Below, one piece after another: positions 19,101 through 30,020 of a DNA stretch of 64,000 nucleotides (position 1 is the stretch's first letter; the number at the start of each line of letters is the position of its first letter). Source of the DNA: Pararge aegeria (Eukaryota > Arthropoda > Insecta > Lepidoptera > Nymphalidae); the NCBI RefSeq assembly GCF_905163445.1, contig NC_053197.1:3720001-3784000 (forward strand), in the 5' to 3' direction. Made by a program: the position numbers and the translations under genes. The notes under the pieces were generated by a model that worked only from the letters and a program-made list of their open reading frames with translations, was not told where the DNA came from and ran no database searches.

Positions 19101-20560
19101 TTTGATTTTTTTAGGTACTATGGTTTTTAACATTTTTAGTTGTAAGTTGTATATTCGGGTAATATATGTTTTATATGTTCTACCATTACCGCCGCATATA
19201 CAAAACGCGTCGGTTAGTAACTAAACAGTTAAGTAAATTTTATTCATACAAAGCTTTGTTTTCTTGGCATCGCCGGTTTACATTTGAAGACTTAAAACTT
19301 TAATTTCCATTTGGCAGACCTACACTCACAATTAACTTGATTAAAAATGTATGGGATTATGGTCAAGAGGTAACAAGAATTCGTTTGTTGGGGTTAATTT
19401 AGCGGACAGCGGTCACAAAAGAAGGATTTTGTCGCCTGAAATTTATAAGGGTCAACCCTAATGGGAAAATCCGGGAAGATTTTTTAACGACCGCTCTGGC
19501 GCGAAAGTGGTTTTGACGTCGATTAAAATTTAGAAAACAAACTTACACGACTGTTTTAGAAACTGGTTAAGAATCACGATTTGTCTCTTCAGTTAACTGT
19601 AATAATTTTATTCTGTATCGTGGATTTTTATAACGCATGATTTATGTTACCTGAATATTACCCATACTTACCACTTTCATATTTTATTTAAAACTATGCC
19701 TGTAATTTAAAATTGATGAATTTTCTTTTTTTGGTCGTACAAAACGCCTAGCAAAACTGAATAGCACGGATAGGCGGGTGTAAAATAGCGGATAAAAGTT
19801 TGTAAGGGAGAGTTATCACAAGTTGAACGCGGACGAGGTCGCAGTACCCTTTACTACACTGCTAGTCAGCTATATAGCAACATTTTACGCAGTAGCTACA
19901 AACGCAAGTCCATAAGTGAAGCCAGACAGGAAATTGAAGTGGGCGGACCAACGAATATTCGACGCTCAGCCTCCCATAATGTACCGGATGTTGTCTGATG
20001 GCAGAATCTGTTTTGGTGACGATTGAGTTATCTTTAGCCTCTAGGTATGTATCCTCATTCATATATCCTAATATAGTGTATGCCTGTACTAATAATAAAG
20101 TTAAAGTGTTAATTCCTTTCTCAGTTTCTGACACTTTTTTTTCAATTTGATTACCCTATTCTTATTGTACGGAGAGCTATGACATTTAGGCGCGACATAA
20201 ATGAAGTAAAGCGCAAGCGGGCGATGCGACGCGTTTCGTCAAATTAACTTATTAAAGTAGTATGCTAAGCAGCGGATAACCGCTAGGGATATTATATTAT
20301 ATTCTCTGTTTGGCTGGTAGTTGTATAAGCTTATTAACATATGGGACTACCAGGACCTGGGCTAGGTGGGCTGTTAGTGCATTAACCATCGGTTTCGGTT
20401 ATTTTCGCTAGCAAATTAGCAATTAACTTAGCTAGGGTGATTACGTAACAGGCGACAGACGTAAATCTCGCGATCTTTGCTGTGTTAAACGTCAATATTG
20501 CATCCAGTTAAAATATAAAAGTGACGTCTGATTGCTGTATTGGAACACATCGTTGTGGTT
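19101..20560. other. Unique sequence
   Basis: No gene recognised. GAACGCGGACGAGGTCGCAG near 19826 resembles a decayed Helitron 3' end. The 19862-20134 reverse ORF (90 codons) has no recognisable domain. Confidence 0.5.
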
Positions 20561-20561
20561 T

Positions 20562-20905
20562 TTTTTATTATTATTATTCCACTACAAGTTATACCTTGTC
20601 TGCAGTCTCACCTTGTGGTAAGTGATGATGCAGTTTTAGATGGTAGCGGGCTAACCGGTTAAGGAGTATGGTAGTAAGACCCCTAATAGGTTTCTACGCG
20701 ACATCGCACCGATAAATCGCTTACCGGCACGTCTTTGTAGGTAGGGTGGTAACTACTCACTGCCAAAGCCTCCCACCAGACCAAATCAAAGAAAATTCAG
20801 AAATTATAAATTCCCAAATTTAATATTCCTCTGCCGGGAATCGAGCTCGGGAGCTCCTACATACTTAAATTCACAGCGCACACCGTTGCGCCATGGAGGT
20901 CTTCG
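20562..20905 (-). mobile_element. SINE-C, full length
   Basis: On the minus strand: head ending GGAGCTCCCGAGCTCGATTC with a CGCAACGG A-box area, GAATTTTCTTTGATTTGGTC, GTTACCACCCTACCTAC, CATCATCACTTACCACAAGG, and an AATAATAATAATAA tail. It shows every SINE-C block in order and no interruption. Confidence 0.85.
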
Positions 20906-21800
20906 TTGTGTTGGGAATACTATGGTTGTGATATTTAATACAAATTAAATTTTCAGCAGGGGTTCTGTACATATTTTCAATTGCAAAAACGCAAGTAATT
21001 AAATCGTAAAAAGAGTAAAGCCCATTTAGAATGCACACACAAAGAAATGACTCCACCATGTTTGGTCGTTAACATTGTTTAGTGTTTTACATTTAAAAAA
21101 AGGGTCTTTTCAGCCTTTTTTAGCCTTTTTAATTCAGGTTGCTCGTCGTAATGGAGTGACAACGGAGAGCGTTTTCCTTGAATAATTAGTGAATTCATTC
21201 CGCTCAATTAGTGTGTCGTTTAGAAAAAAAAACAAGTCAAACGAAATAATTTGTTTTCGCTCAGATTTAAAAATGGCTTAGCATTACTGAAGACGCTGTT
21301 GTTGGTTGGCATGTTGAACTACGAATCAAGTTCGGTTCCCGCGTTGGGCTGATTATTTTTTTTTTGTTACGGATGTGTGCGAAGCGTTCCCGTAGCCCAA
21401 ACACCAGGAGACTGCTTGGAACGCCGTTGAGTTTTAGCCAGTACGAGTCGATATAATGATGATGTTTATTTATTTATTTATTATTTTTATATTAGTAAAA
21501 TATATTTGGTATCTTTTTATGCACGTTTGTGTTGTCTCTATTTGCCAAATAAAAAAATAAAAGAAAACAAAGGCATCGTATTTAATAATTACGCAAGAGT
21601 AAGATTAAGATGGACACGCTGAAACTTTCAAAAAGCAAGGTAATAGCTAAACAAAGACTTTCTTGCCGTTAAAAGTATACATAATGGAGTGAATAACGAG
21701 ACTGTTTTTAGGGTTCAGTAACCACTACGCTATATCGGTAAGGGCACGCACTACTAACCATTCCGGAGTAAAGTGAAAAGTTTTATTTTAACAAACATAG
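20906..21800. other. Unique AT-rich sequence
   Basis: No gene recognised; short (TTTA)n near 21466-21482. Confidence 0.45.
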
Positions 21801-21804
21801 CAGG

Positions 21805-21975
21805 GTGTTTTTTTTTGTTATCACCATCTCACAAAGTCATTTAAAATTATTAGAAGAGCAACCTGGTTAGAGCAATAATTCAACCCCAAGCTTTTTTATC
21901 GATTGGGTAGTCCTACATAGGATACTATAATAGGACTTCTATATAAGCTTACGTTTAATACTAAATTTGGCTTGT
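21805..21975 (-). mobile_element. LINE-T upstream part
   Basis: GTTATCACCATCTCACAAAG, GCAACCTGGTTAGAGCAATA and CCAAGCTTTTTTATCG align with 4960-5115. The GACTTT tail half is missing. Confidence 0.65.
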
Positions 21976-21979
21976 TACC

Positions 21980-22350
21980 TGATACCTGCATGCATTAGAG
22001 TTCACCGTAATGTTTTCAATGGCGCGTGAAGTCTACAATTCCGAACTCGGTCAGCGTGGTAGACCTTGCAGTAGTAAAAATACTCGCTGAAAATAAGCCC
22101 TTCTCATCTTGGCTCCTCAGCAACACTCCATGAAGCACTCGGCGAACTGGGCGGCCTGCTAAGTTTCTGGAGCGAGCTCGGCTGGCTGGAATGTTCCAGC
22201 GGGGTGCCGCATCAGTGGCCACACGTACAACGGACGGTCCCAGACCAACCAAGTGCGGAAAAGGCCCAGGAACAGAAGAAGAAGAAGAAGCCCTTCTCAT
22301 TCTAAGAGGAGACTCGCACCCTGTAGCCGGCTGGTACCATTACCAGCCTA
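21980..22350 (+). mobile_element. SINE-B split by a LINE tail
   Basis: The left part runs from CTGCATGCATTAGAGTTC to AAGCCCTTCTCAT (22107). The right part starts with the duplicated AAGCCCTTCTCAT (22288-22300) and runs to GCACCCTGTAGCCGGCTGG. The head is absent. Confidence 0.85.
22108..22287 (+). mobile_element. LINE 3' end inserted in SINE-B, 13-bp TSD
   Basis: The TSD is AAGCCCTTCTCAT (22095-22107 and 22288-22300). The 180-bp insert is GC-rich and ends with an (AAG)n tail. Clade unknown; no reverse-transcriptase motif remains. The reverse ORF across it (22016-22300) is an open shadow with serine repeats from the AAG tail. Confidence 0.8.
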
Positions 22351-22360
22351 GCATATACCA

Positions 22361-22424
22361 ATAGCATTAACGTTATTTATCATCATGAACCCATGTTCAT
22401 GATGATAAATACCGTTAATGCTAT
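22361..22424. repeat. Inverted repeat, 30-bp arms, 4-nt loop
   Basis: Arms at 22361-22390 and 22395-22424 pair with one mismatch around CCAT. It lies about 15 bp after the end of the SINE-B. Just upstream, GGCTGGTA/TACCAGCC also flank CCAT. Confidence 0.9.
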
Positions 22425-23587
22425 GCAGTATTCATTTAGCATTTGGTACTGAACCCTTCATGTGCCAATCCAATTCACGCTTAGCCAGTTTTTATTTATT
22501 AAGTCGCTGCTTGTATTCTGTGTGACAACGGCGAGTGAGACTGAATAATGAACGAATTCATTCGGACTGCTCATTTAGTACTTCGTTTAGAGGAAAATAA
22601 ACAAAAAACAATTAATTTTTGAATAGTGGCGTGAATACATAAATTTACTTCACCTTATTCTTGTGAGTTAGAAACCAAAGCAAGTTATATTGACTACATC
22701 ATCAGAACAGTTTTGAACACAATTAATTTGTAACAAAAAAGTGCGTTTAACCTTTACGCGCGATTTAAGTAAAGCTTTTATTATTATTGATGTAAGAGTA
22801 AAATGTTCCTGGGACTCCGCCATTTCTTTTAATATGCACTGTTTCATTTTATATTCTATTTAAAATAAATTAATATCAATTTGTTAAATAGAATTATTGA
22901 GAGAAAAAAAATTAAGGTTAGATCAGACCATTTCAATATACGCTTATCATTGAATATTATAGAAAGTCACAATCGTCAGAAAATATATTAATCATATATT
23001 TATTACGAAATTAATAAACAAGTATATTTAGCGATTTACAAAAAACTTTTCATTTAAAATATATATTTTTTTAAATGTTATATTTTTATTCACTTTGCTA
23101 GTCACAATTGATCCGTTTGAAAATATTGGAAATAAATAATCCTAAGCTGGCGTATTAGTCAAGAAAAGTGGAGTATATTACATATACTTGCGACCAATCC
23201 AAATTATTATTTTTAAAAAGCGAAAACCACACAGACATCTGAAATAAGTGTTACTTCGGTCAGAAAAAAATTTGAGCCTAGTCACGCCTAAAAAAGTTTT
23301 ACTTCAATAACATTGTCAACAGGTTTTACCACTTGCACTTGTAAACTACATACACAGATTTTGATATTGTTCAGTCTTTTAATGAATGAATGACTTAAAA
23401 ACTTTTTATGTTCAACGCGCCTTCGGTTTCGGGTGTTTTAATTCTGTAAATAATTAATCATGTCGTGTTGAAGTGCGGCTTTGTAAAGTATTTACAAGCA
23501 CTGAAGTTCGTGGTATCTTTACTAAATGGCTGGGAAAAAAAGTTTTTTTTAGGATTATTATTCTTGTATGGACTAAAAACATTACCT
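22425..23587. other. AT-rich unique sequence
   Basis: No gene or repeat recognised. Confidence 0.5.
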
Positions 23588-23595
23588 TTAAGTAT

Positions 23596-24269
23596 CATCA
23601 TCATCACATCAACCGATACACGTCCACTGCTGAACATAGGTCTTTTGTATGGAGTTCCAAGTTCCACGATTCTGAGCCGCTTGGATCCAACGGCTACCTG
23701 CGACGCGCTTAATGTCGTCTGTCCACTTCGTTGGGGGTCGACCAACGCTGCGCTTACCAGTACGGGGCTGCCATTCCAGCACCTTGGGACCCCAACGTCC
23801 ATCCTTTCTCCGAACTATGTGCCCGGCCCATTGCCACTTAAGCTTCGCGACTCGTTGAGCTATGTCGGTAACTTTGGTTCTTCTACGAATCTCCACATTT
23901 CTGATTCGATCGCGTAGAGATACTCCGAGCATAGCTCTCTCCATCGCCGGCTGAGTGACTCTAAGCCTTCTTATGAGGCCCATAGTTAACGACCATGTTT
24001 CAGAGCCATAGGTCATCACTGGCAACACGCACTGTTCGAAGACTTTAGTCTTCAGGCACTGAGGGATTTTTGACGAAAAGATGGCACGAAGTTTCCCGAA
24101 CGCTGCCCATCCGAGTTGGATTCGGCGGTGAACCGCCTCCTTCTCGAAATTGGACCTACCTAACTGGATCGTGTGTCCTAGGTATACGTATTCGTCAACA
24201 ATTTCGAGTGCAGTGTTCTCAACGATTACTGGTTGAAGCGGAACATGAGCATTAGACATAATCTTCGTC
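23596..24269 (-). mobile_element. RTE-type LINE, 5'-truncated
   Basis: The best preserved RTE insertion here. An 8-bp candidate TSD TTAAGTAT lies at 23588-23595 (3' side, next to a TCATCATCATC tail) and 24270-24277 (5' side). The insert is 674 bp and nearly all coding, with a very short 3' UTR, as is usual for the RTE clade. The clade call is from the C-terminal protein pattern and the tail type. Confidence 0.85.
23609..24259 (-). pseudogene. RTE reverse-transcriptase C-terminal ORF, 216 codons
   Basis: The open frame runs without interruption from an internal methionine at 24259; codons upstream to 24271 (KTKI) also fit, after which the element is truncated. Visible blocks in order are EIVDEYVYLGHTI (about residues 19-31), a VLPVMTYGSETW segment (about 79-90) and AMERAMLGVSLRDRIRNVEI (about 105-124). 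Next come AKLKWQWAGHIVRR (about 138-151), TGKRSVGRPPTKWTDDI and the C-terminus YVQQWTCIG. These follow the catalytic palm in RTE elements; the endonuclease and the YADD-type catalytic site lie upstream and are absent. It therefore cannot encode an active enzyme. The lack of stops implies a fairly recent insertion. The methionine start is arbitrary. Confidence 0.85.
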
Positions 24270-24504
24270 TTAAGTATAGACCTAATTTATCTTACTTTCT
24301 CACTACTGTGGACGTCAAGTCTCACGGGCTCCTATATGCACACATTATTTGGTATTTTTTTTGTAAAATTGCTTTACTAACATACTCTGAAATTTCTTTT
24401 CGAATTGTATTTTGACAAATAAAACGACATTACAATAATCGTAATGATTTTGCAAACATTGTGAATATATTGTGTATATTTTCATATATATACTTAATAG
24501 GTAA

Positions 24505-24795
24505 TAGATGGACCAAGCCGATAGCCCACCTGATGGTAAGTGGCAAACCATCGCCCATAAACAGAGCAACACTACGCAGGGCATGCAAGCAACACGTCAT
24601 GTAAAGTTCTGCCCTGTGTCCATCAACCTGAGGCATAGGTGTTAGGCATCGTGCGCCTGTAATTACACCGGCAACCAAACCCTTTAAACCGGAACACAGA
24701 GTTGCGACAATGCTGCTTAGCGGCAGAAATAAGCTTGGTTGTAGTATTTCCCCGCACGAGCTCTGGCACAAAAGCTCTACCACTACTAAACTGCT
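24505..24795 (+). repeat. Repeat D, longest copy
   Basis: Blocks CACCTGATGGTAAGTGGC, CCTGTGTCCATCAACCTG, GCGACAATGCTGCTTAGCGG, AGCTCTGGCACAAAAGCTC and ACCACTACTAAACTGC. The same order appears at 48825-49049 and, reversed, at 43690-44090. It has no ORF shared between copies and no terminal repeats that I can see, so class is unknown. Confidence 0.6.
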
Positions 24796-24799
24796 GTTA

Positions 24800-24925
24800 T
24801 CTTTATTATTATAACTCTTTATTTGTACACCACATTAAGAATTATACAAGAAACATAAAAAAAGAAGAAGAATACAAAAGGCGGCCTTATCGCTTAGTAG
24901 CGGACTCTGCCAGGTAACCTTATAA
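24800..24925 (-). mobile_element. Jockey-type LINE 3' UTR fragment
   Basis: ACTCTTTATTTGTACACCAC followed by an A/G-rich stretch and AAAGGCGGCCTTATCGC. The GCGATAAGGCCGCC motif on the minus strand is the one seen behind the Jockey ORF at 10346. Confidence 0.6.
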
Positions 24926-25530
24926 TTAAGAAAAAAAGAGGAGAAGTAACTGCAGGTGGTACAAAATATAAAATAAATACATACGAATAACTAAATACTA
25001 ATCTTTGCTCAATCACCACGCGTAAAAATGTGGTTAACAGAGAGAAATGTCTCTCGTTACCAAATAGTTGACTTTTATCCCAAGAACATTATATTTAAGA
25101 TCTACGTTAAAACCAACGAACGACAAAATGGTTTGTCTGGATCGCAGTTGGTTTTTAAAAAATAAACAAAAGTTCCAATGAAGGGTTATCGCAGAAATAA
25201 ACCCAAATGATGGTTTCGTTCAAGAACATACAGCTAAATAGCTTCCATTCATTCATAAGTTACGAGTTTCATTCATTCATTTGTTAGTAGTCATAACAAA
25301 TAAACGAATTAATTAATTGACTTGTTCTGAATTCAACACGCGTTCAGCTTGGGGTATGAAAAATACCGTAAATAATTAACTGTTTTGTGATAAAGTGTGG
25401 AAAACTAAAATATTTATATGCACGCGTTCTTTGTTACAGGAACAAAAGTTTCGGTACAGAATATATTATTATGTCTATGAGATAATGTATGTAATAAAGT
25501 ACGTGGGTATTGAAGGCAGAAATAACGAAT
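24926..25530. other. Unique sequence
   Basis: No gene or repeat recognised. Confidence 0.45.
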
Positions 25531-25534
25531 AACG

Positions 25535-25763
25535 ATGGGTTTCAAACAACTGGAAAATGTTTGTGTTATCAACATGAATGTTTTTCAGTGGCTGGTAGTT
25601 TACCTGTAAAATAATAATATGTATTTATAAAAATATTCATCAATTGTCCTAGTACCCATAACGCAACCTAGCCCTAAAGTAGACGTAGCTTGTTACGCTT
25701 ACATTGGGGGCTAGATGGCGATGTGTGTACTGTCGTAATATATTCATAATCATTTATTTAAAG
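25535..25763 (+). mobile_element. SINE-A, head missing
   Basis: It starts within the B box (GGGTTTCAAACAACTGGAAA) and includes CATGAATGTTTTTCAGTGGC. The 3' body contains a partial duplication around CGTAGCTTGTTACGCTTACA, then GGGGGCTAGATGGCGATGTG. Confidence 0.75.
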
Positions 25764-26095
25764 ATATAAATAGGGACGTGATAGCTTTTGAAAAATAGGC
25801 TTCTAGGTAAGCTTTGCAGATAGGTCTCAAAGTCCACTACGTCCACTAAGTCACGTGTGCGAGAAAGTTGCATTTAACTTTAATCCCTGTGATTTACTCT
25901 TATGAGAAAATCGTACACACTGACTTAAGTGTATTAGCTAATATTTTTTCAACGTGTTATTTTTGAGATTATTGCTTTCAGCTAAATTAAGGTTTCTTTA
26001 AAAAATATATAATTCAAGACCGTGTGGTCTTAAATTATATTTATTTGCTTGATCTTCTTTAAGTCGGCAAATACTTAATCATTCAGTTACTTTAT
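25764..26095. other. Unique sequence
   Basis: Nothing recognised. Confidence 0.4.
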
Positions 26096-26097
26096 GT

Positions 26098-26372
26098 TTA
26101 TTTTTCTACAAGTTCACCTGGCTGACGCCAGTTGGACTGGCTTGATGCGTCCATTGCAATTTCACCTGGCGCTAATTGATGATGCAGATAATCATTTTCC
26201 GGAACGGTAAATCGCTGGGCAGCATGTCTTTGACGGAAGGTGGCCAAAGCTTACAACCAGACCAGACCAAACAAAATTCCATAATTATTAATTCTCAAAA
26301 TTCCCCTGCCAGGTATCGAACCTGGGACCTTTCATTTCCACCGAGTTCATATTAAGTCAGGGAGGTCGTCAA
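26098..26372 (-). mobile_element. SINE-C, diverged
   Basis: On the plus strand: GTTCACCTGG, TTGATGATGCAGATAATC, a damaged GTTACCACC region, ACCAGACCAGACCAAACAAA, then B-box complement GGTATCGAACCTGGGACC. The head ends near GACCTCCCTGACTTAA on the minus strand. Confidence 0.7.
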
Positions 26373-26499
26373 AATGGTAATTATTGACTTATACCCACTG
26401 TATCCTCACATACGGTAGGCTAGAGGATGTTCATACCTTCAAAGGTCCAAAGAAGCCGTCTCGGCATAGCAATAGAGGGCGAGGGAAATACCCTTACAG

Positions 26500-26915
26500 A
26501 TTTTTATTTAATTAATTTTTGTCTGTCTGTCTGTCGGTCCGGGCCTCATGTGAAAACTACTAAACGGATTTAAATAAAATGTGGGTCCTCCGGGAAATAG
26601 GAAGATTTTGTTTTGTTTACGCTTTAACGCCACAACGAATGAACTGATTTGGCTGAAATTTGACAGATACATACAATACAGTCTCGAATAGCTTATAGGC
26701 TTTTTGTCCCGGAAAAGCTAACAGCTCTTACAGGATCGCTATTTTTTCCGCATTTGTCTTTCAAAATCCGCCCAACGGAGTTTTAGATTGACGTGGACAG
26801 GCGTAGTTGAAGTTAAGGTTGAGTAGGTGGCGCTGCAATTAGGTTCTTGGTTTTGTTTAATATTAAAATCGATAATAACCGATGAGATGCAGACGAAGTT
26901 GCGTGGGTCAGCTAG
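26500..26915 (+). mobile_element. Non-autonomous Helitron
   Basis: TGTCTGTCTGTCGGTCCGGG near the 5' side, a middle with GCTTATAGGCTTTTTGTCCC, and the 3' end GACGAAGTTGCGTGGGTCAG followed by CTAG at 26912-26915. The exact 5' end was not resolved. Confidence 0.65.
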
Positions 26916-27065
26916 ACCTTAAATAAAAAGCAACCAGTCATTTATTTTAAATGGAGAGGGACACGCCCTCTCCACCCCTCTCATTTTTTCAACCAAGAAA
27001 ATCAAGATGATTGTTTGCTGAGTTAGGGCGTGGAGGGATGACAAAAAAACAAACAAACACACTTA

Positions 27066-27232
27066 GGAAGGCGGTTTTTTTTTTCTTTCAAGATATTCTT
27101 TGAGTATCTAGCATATTTAACTAATAAGGCCGCCTTTGCACTCTAGCACTAAGTAATATTACTGTTTTCCTTGTGATTTTCCTATTGTGTTGTGTTGCAA
27201 TAAAGTTTTCTATTCTATTCTATTCTAGCTTC
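27066..27232 (+). mobile_element. Jockey-type LINE 3' end
   Basis: TAATAAGGCCGCCTTTGCAC, TAGCACTAAGTAATATTACT, GTTGCAATAAAGTTTTC and a (TTCTA)n tail. Nearly identical 3' UTR to 41250-41408. Confidence 0.75.
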
Positions 27233-27529
27233 CAACTTTGCACGTAGCTTGCTTTTTGGTTACGGGTATAGAAAAACAGAACATTCATGAAGTTCCTTGC
27301 ATCTTCTAGTTTAAAATAAGTCTCGTTATTATTCCTAATACATTCGCTCGCTGCGTATCGACTTATAAAATACGTGACCGTATGGCATCATTAGTGAACA
27401 ATTTAATGACGTTATTTCAATTCATTGATAATGCAGTAAATTTCTAAGACCTGCCCATAACTGCGATGCAAATTATTGAAATCCCACATAAATGTTCTGG
27501 ATAAATGTTATGTAAGTACGAGTTTTAAA

Positions 27530-27782
27530 TTATTCATCATATCGACCCATTACCGGCCCACTAGTGGGCACGGGACTCCTCCCACAATGATAAGGGGTAA
27601 AGGCCGTAGTCCACCACGCGGCCCAGTGCGGATAGGTGGACTCCACACACTTTTGAGGATATAATATAAAACTCTCCGTCATGCAGGTTTCCTCACGATG
27701 TTTTCCTTAACCGTTGAAGCAAATTATATTTTTAATTACTTAAACCCACATAACATAAAAAAGTTAAAGGTGCGTGCTGGAA
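27530..27782 (-). mobile_element. SINE-B, 5'-truncated
   Basis: On the plus strand it runs from CATCATATCGACCCATTACC through CGATGTTTTCCTTAACCG to AGGTGCGTGCTGG, where homology stops before the B box. Confidence 0.8.
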
Positions 27783-28370
27783 ACGCTTCGGACTTTTTCT
27801 CCACGCCCACAGTGCATACAGACAAAGAGGTCACAAAAATAATAAAATAATAAAGTCGCAAAAATAATATTACCCTCCATTCTGGGGCAGTCAGGTAAAA
27901 ATATTCAGTAAATCGGGATGCTACAACCAAAAGGAAGAGAACAAAGGTAAGAAACTGTCATAATTTCAAAGCAACGGGACATATTATAGAAATTATGAAC
28001 ATCTAAACCCCTCGAGCAACACGGACAGCCTCGCGGATTACCTATCCTAAATCTACAGATGCCGAAATGAATTTAGTAGTGTTATCGTTGTCTACAGGGG
28101 AGACTAGAACTTAAAGCGTTTTCGTCATGTTATACAAAAAGTTATGTAGTCTTTTATGACTTAAAAATGTTTAACACAAACTTTGACAAAAATGGGTCTG
28201 CTTCGCTAAAGTAGTACCTAAATAAAACGTTTCGATTAGAGCGATGGGGTTGTTATTAACTCTCTTTGGGGGAACAGCAACATCATTATTAGAAAACACG
28301 TGAAAATCTAAACTCTCGCGCATCCTTCTGCGAATCCTTTGATCACAATTTTTTTTATATATGTAGCGGG
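27783..28370. other. Unique sequence
   Basis: No gene recognised. Confidence 0.45.
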
Positions 28371-28374
28371 CAAA

Positions 28375-28459
28375 CAAGCAAGTGGGTCACCTCATGTTAA
28401 GTGATCACCGCCGCCCATAAACATCTGCAACACGTTCAGAGGCGCCACCGACTTTTAGG
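28375..28459 (+). repeat. Repeat D-like 5' fragment
   Basis: GTGGGTCACCTCATGTTAAG and ATCACCGCCGCCCATAAACA correspond to the start of repeat D. It is cut off by the tandem duplication that follows. Confidence 0.45.
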
Positions 28460-28525
28460 AATTTGTTTATCCACAAACACACAAATTTCTATAATTTGTT
28501 TATCCACAAACACACAAATTTCTAT
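28460..28525. repeat. 33-bp tandem duplication
   Basis: A 33-bp unit starting AATTTGTTTATCCACAAACA at 28460 repeats exactly at 28493. The translated 28401-28745 ORF contains the matching duplicated peptide but has no domain. Confidence 0.85.
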
Positions 28526-29496
28526 ATTTTGTATTGACCGAATGGGCTGGTACTTTTTTAATGAAGAAAAAAGCTGCTCAACTCTTTCTTTGTCAAGGAG
28601 TTGGTTGCTATTGAATGCTATTGAGCGTAGCTTTCTGTCACTTACATTTACTGTACTTACCATATATTTGCAGCCAAGATTAGGGGAAACAAAGAAAAAA
28701 TTTAACAAGGAAGTTCAGTTACAATGTAACGGGCCCGTTTATTAAGTAATTCTTGAGGGTTTCGCAAAGTTTTAGTATGGAAAATAAAATTTTGGTTAAT
28801 GTTGCCGCGAGCCCGCTGGCGGAATAGCCCATTTGATCTCCAAATAATGGCCTCAGAGCAACAAATGCTACGTCAATGTGGTATAAAGACGTTGCGGAGG
28901 GATAAATGGGAGACTGTTTTGGAGGTGGTTTTAGTTATGAACTCTTATTACCGCTACAGACCCGCAGGAAGCTGCTTAAGAAAACTTTGCTGGGAATTGC
29001 TAATAACAGTACTAAAAATAGTAAAAATAAGGGTCAGATACATACGGCCTGAGTTACATAATAGTCCTTGAAACGCTTATTGCGAGACTCCCCCATACTC
29101 TGGCCTCCTGAGTCTCGGCACTCAGAGGTCACATAAGCGAAGGAGTGGACTTTTAATATATGTATATAACTTGGCAATGGTGGTAAAAAAATTATGTAAA
29201 TTCAGTTAAAGTCCATATTTCATTAGATAAATAAATTACAAAATTGCATGAAAAATTTAACAATACCTACACATTACAAGCCAATCATTTTATTAAATTT
29301 ATTTAATTTTGCTATAATGTATTTCTGCATGCACACAATATTACGACACAAGTGATACAAAATTAACATTTAACATAATTTTACAATTGCTGATAAATTT
29401 ACTTACTCATAACGATAAGTAAGGTAAAAGGTTAAAGGTAAAAACTTACAGAAGTTTCAAAATTGCATTAAATGTTTATTTTTTAATAACTAAAGT
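28526..29496. other. Unique sequence
   Basis: No gene recognised; the 114-codon (28401-28745) and 90-codon (28799-29071) frames show no motif, and no splice-linked partner is evident. Confidence 0.45.
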
Positions 29497-29504
29497 GTCG
29501 TAAG

Positions 29505-29705
29505 CAGGGCAGGCATACAGGGTATGCACAGGGTATGCAGATGATATATAATGAAAGAAATCTCCAGTCCGGGTTGTAAAAAACTTATATAGGCTTTGTA
29601 AGAATCATAAGAAGCCTACCTTTAAGTTTTTATATCTCGTACTGGAGATTTTCTTCATTTTATATCATCTGCATACCCTGTGCATATCCTCTATGCACGA
29701 CACTG
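29505..29705. mobile_element. MITE-h (hAT-like), complete, 201 bp
   Basis: Two terminal inverted repeats of about 80 bp meet around a short centre, so the element is nearly one long palindrome. The left end is CAGGGCAGGCATACAGGG; the right-end complement is CAGTGTCGTGCATAGAGG. The 8-bp TSD GTCGTAAG lies at 29497-29504 and 29706-29713. No coding capacity. Relatives: 33380-33515 (half) and 43824-43960 (right end deleted). Confidence 0.9.
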
Positions 29706-29919
29706 GTCGTAAGCTAATGACTAACTGTAACTGTGAATAATACCAACTCTGCACTGCACTGCTTGCACTGGCAATAATTTTCATTAGCATTTCTTATCGT
29801 TATTCTAAAGAATTGAACACTTGAATGGTATAATAATCAGAATAAAATCAAAAGGGACAGAAACAGGGCAAAATATTTACCATTTATTTAGCCCTGCGCC
29901 CCTGAGAGCACATCATGTG

Positions 29920-30020
29920 ATTATTAAAGCCCACCAACCTACAATGTAGCAGCGTGTTGGGCCTTTTCTTTAGAAACCCTCATGCCTGCGAGAGAAGCCT
30001 GTGTCCAGCAGTATGAAATT
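29920..30020 (+). mobile_element. LINE 3' terminal fragment
   Basis: GCCCACCAACCTACAATGTA, GCAGCGTGTTGGGCC and GCCTGTGTCCAGCAGTATGA resemble the extreme 3' end of RTE-like LINEs. No reading frame can be confirmed. Confidence 0.45.

Noticed and set aside
22016..22300. 94-codon reverse frame with a serine run
   Set aside because: The serine run is the (AAG)n LINE tail read backwards, and the frame crosses a TSD and two different elements.
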